Shown here: piece after piece, positions 61,396 to 64,000 of the stretch
How positions within the stretch are numbered: the first letter of the stretch is position 1
Layout: every line of letters begins with the position of its first letter
Source: Clarkia xantiana subsp. parviflora
Taxonomy: Eukaryota; Streptophyta; Magnoliopsida; Myrtales; Onagraceae
Reading direction: 5' to 3'
Length of the DNA stretch: 64,000 nt
Assembly: GCA_036873135.1 (NCBI GenBank)
Contig: JAPTYO010000007.1
Coordinates: 18,086,763-18,150,762, forward strand
Translations under genes and position numbers: made by a program
Notes under the pieces: generated by a model
Seen by the model: only the letters and a program-made list of their open reading frames with translations
Told to the model about the DNA's origin: nothing
Databases searched by the model: none

Positions 61396-64000
61396 ATGAC
61401 GAGTGATCGCAAACCTCCCGAAGAGGTTAACATAAGAAACATAAGGAAAAGGCCCGGACGTCCCAAGAAGTCCCCGGCAAACAAAAGAACAGGAGGCCAA
61501 ATGCGAGCTGGAAGCCAGTCGGGACCCTCCCACATTCCAAGAGCTACTTCCGTAGCTTCATCCTTGCCAACTGACAATGTGCCCGACGCACAGCACAAAG
61601 AGCCAAGGAACGAGCATCACTCACCTCCACCTGGTTTCGAGCCAGAGGTGAATGAAGAGGAATCTCAGACGGAAATGCCGCAAGGCGAACAAAGAACGAG
61701 AGCAAACCCAATGCCCACCGTTACTCCAGCAATGATGGCTGCGTTGGAAGAGTTACTCGCATTCCGCGAGTCTCTAAAAAACCAAGGATATGCTGCTCAA
61801 CCACCTCCAACTAACCAAGAGCACGCCGCGCCAACAAGAGAGGTGTCGCAAGACACTACTCGCCACGGCAATCCCTTCCAGGGCAGAAACCAACACGCAA
61901 GATATGAATCCGCACAGTCATACACTCCTTCCCAAGGAGCCCGTCATTGGAGGAATGAAAGGCAGCCCCCATCCTACCACCCACAGAGCCAACGAGAGAT
62001 CCCTTCCAGGCCACAAGCAGAGATCAATCTGACATCTACCACAACAATGGTCGGCAAAATCCTTCAACAGGTTACGCTGAACCTGTAAAAGGGTTTACCG
62101 CCGAGATGTTAGAAGAAATGGTGGAGAAGAAGATGAAGGAAGCAAAGATGAAGGGTATGCACGCACTTGAAGAAAGGGCGTCACATCCGTTTGCGGACCA
62201 CCTTGTGAACAGTCGCGTCCCAGACGCACTGTACCGAATCGGAGGAGACCTCTATCGCGGAAAAGGAGACCCAGTGGAACACGTGCAAAAGCACGAGGCC
62301 TCTCTGCTAGGCAGAACGAAGAACCCACACCATTTCGCAATGACGTTTTCACAAACTCTTGCCGGGACTGCAGCACACTGGTTCTTCTCACTGCCATGCG
62401 GAAGCATCACTTCATGGGCGGACCTAAAAGCTAAATTCTTTCAACGATACATGGGCGAGCGCACATTGCTAAAAGGGTCAAACGCTCTGGACGACGTCCA
62501 ACAACAAAACGAAGAATCTCTCGCCGACTACTACGTCCGCTTCAATCAAAATATCTCTGATATTCAGGGGAACCTGACGGAAGGAGAGATTGTTCGAGCG
62601 TTCATTCAAAACCTCGGACGAAGAGGCTATGCCCTAGCAGAAAAGATGGCAAAGCGCCCAGCCGAAACCATGGAGGAGTTAGCCGCAATGGTAAAAGAAT
62701 ATGTGGACCTCGAAAGGTTCAGAAGCCAGAACAAGGCAAAAATCTCCGCGACAAAAGCAAAAGAAAATCCAAAGCAGAACCAACCAAAACCACACTCAAG
62801 TGGTCAACAAGGAAGAAATTGGCAACCTCAGCCAAAGAGACCTTTTCAAGGAGATTTTCAGAAGCCAAAAGAAGTAAATCTTGCCGACTGCATTCCTTTG
62901 AATGCCCCGCTGTCCGTGATTTTGAGAGAGATGAAGGGCGCGAATATGTGGAAAGAGCCGAACAATTTCAGAAAAGGCCCGCTGGGGAGAGACAACGACA
63001 AGTGGTGTGAAAACCACGAGGTCTTCGGCCACGAGACGGACAGCTGTGTCAGTCTACGCTTCCGCATTAACAACTTCGTCCTCAAAGGCGAATTGAAGCA
63101 ATTTGTCGATCAAGGCGACAACCCCCCGAAAAAGGCTCAAGCAGAGTCATCAAAAAGAGGAAACAAGGGAAAAGAGAAGGTCAATGACAACCCTCCGCCA
63201 GCTAAGCGAGGTGTAATCAACATCATACACGGAGGACCTGCCGCCGGAGGACAAGTGTCTAATGCTCGGGACATTTATGCATCCCAAGCAGCAACATTGC
63301 CCAAATACGAAAAGCGCAAGCAACCGGAGCAAGAGGACGCAGTCATCCAATTTTCCAGGGAAGACTTAAAGCATATCGTTTACCCTCACGATGATGCTTT
63401 AGTCATAACCATGGACATTGGCGGATACGATGTGAAAAGAATCCTCGTCGATGGTGGAAGCTCCGCTGACATTCTACATGTCAAAGTCCTAGAGCATCTG
63501 GGAAGATCTGTCAAAGACTTGACTCCGGGAACCTTCTCGCTAGTCAGCTTCGCCGGAGCAGCTACACACCCCCTGGGTACAATCACGCTTCCTGTCATCC
63601 TTGGCCAAGGGTGGAGAGCATTGCATGTCAACGTCACTTTCGTCGTTGTAGAAACTCTCGGGGCCTATAACGGAATCTTGGGACGAACAACAATCAACCC
63701 TTACGTGATCGTGCCCTCCACTGTCCACCAAAAGATGAAGTTCCCTACGGACCATGGGATTGGGGAAGTTCTAGGCGACCAGATAACCGCAAGACGTTGT
63801 TACATCAATGCCTTGAGAGCAAAGCATCAATTCCACGTGACAATGATAAATTCTTTCAAAAGGCAGAAAGTCGTTGATGAAAGAAAGGAGCAGGTGGTGG
63901 AACAAGCTGTTACAGTTTGGAAGCCACAAGAATACACCCAGTATTCGCCATGGCACCAGATATGGCTCGTCAAGCAGGGAGAAGGCGAGCCAATCATGGA
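61396..64000 (+). pseudogene. Gypsy gag-protease, one frameshift, pol beyond window
   Basis: Gag starts at the ATG at 61396 (MTSDRKPPEEVN) and stays open in one frame to 62088. The homologous continuation lies in a different frame, open from upstream of 62031 to the window end. The switch falls between about 61990 and 62030, so one or two bases are gained or lost there. The second frame carries the retrotransposon gag region (DPVEHVQKHEASLLGR, AHWFFSLPCGSITSW), the knuckle WCENHEVFGHETDSC, GVINIIHGGPAAGG, and an aspartic protease with LVDGGSS (D codon 63450-63452) and NGILGRTTINP, then a linker that runs off the edge. Without the frameshift this would be a normal Tat-like gag-pro; reverse transcriptase is not in view. 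Confidence 0.8.

Larger units (their letters stand above)
60498..64000 (+). mobile_element. Second Ty3/Gypsy element, left part, runs off the window
   Basis: The LTR ends CGCAACA at 61345 and is followed by TTGGCGCCGTCTACG (primer site), then gag and protease coding of the same general type as the element at 29018-39953. The LTR start is uncertain; TGATATGG at 60498 is one option and TGATGGAT at 60526 another. No right LTR is in view. Shared features with the first element include the LTR segment TCGGAGAGGG, the C-x2-H-x4-H-x4-C knuckle and the DGGSS protease motif. Confidence 0.85.

Noticed and set aside
1..64000. tRNA, rRNA, snoRNA or microRNA genes
   Set aside because: No cloverleaf or conserved RNA core was recognised by eye. 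SINE boxes are the only pol III-like signals. A covariance-model search was not possible here.

Overview
This window is nuclear DNA from a flowering plant, most likely a eudicot; I cannot name the species. The evidence is four polygalacturonase-inhibitor-like (PGIP-like) leucine-rich-repeat genes, a TNP2-type CACTA transposase, Helitrons with GC-rich 3' hairpins, Copia and dual-RNase-H Ty3/Gypsy retrotransposons, L1-type LINEs with a C-terminal RNase H, and a captured DUF761-type gene fragment. No prokaryotic operon, CRISPR array, tRNA or rRNA gene was seen. Most of the 64 kb is transposable-element sequence around a small PGIP-like gene family.

Layout. 1-7837: the right part of a CACTA transposon (transposase on the minus strand, one frameshift), split by a 4.0-kb minus-strand Helitron (3484-7499) that carries a DUF761 gene fragment. 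7838-15480: AT-rich sequence with short non-autonomous elements: a MULE-type MITE (9605-9921), an inverted-repeat element (9997-10430), a 561-bp Helitron (10745-11305), another 9-bp-TSD MITE (11737-11980), a SINE (12502-12714) and MITE fragments. 15706-18907: two intact PGIP-like genes. 19790-26273: two Copia elements in a row that share the same missing reverse-transcriptase region. 26472-27290: PGIP-type upstream sequence with no gene attached, interrupted by a hairpin MITE. 29018-39953: a complete, apparently young Ty3/Gypsy element (identical 638-bp LTRs, 5-bp TSD, 1853-residue polyprotein, 50-bp tandem repeats, and a four-exon antisense gene). 40121-42158: a 2-kb element with 87-bp terminal inverted repeats that holds three 400-bp tandem repeats. 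43598-44616: a third PGIP-like copy broken by a one-base deletion. 46915-48391: a long inverted repeat with a SINE in one arm. 48440-54685: a full-length LINE with both ORFs open and a 17-bp TSD. 55467-56501: a fourth PGIP-like gene. 57693-59465: a 5'-truncated, decayed LINE. About 60498-64000: the left LTR and gag-protease part of a second Ty3/Gypsy element that runs off the right edge.

How it fits together. The only host genes I can support are the PGIP-like ones, predicted apoplastic proteins that inhibit fungal or insect polygalacturonases. All four lie on the minus strand. Copies 2 and 3 share both coding and flanking sequence, so they look like tandem or segmental duplicates later spread apart by element insertions. 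Orphan PGIP-type flanks near 26.5 kb and around the Gypsy insertion suggest the array once had more copies. I found no clearly new defence or regulatory system. The least ordinary items are the spliced antisense gene and tandem array in the Gypsy element, the RT-less Copia pair, and the TIR element with 400-bp repeats.
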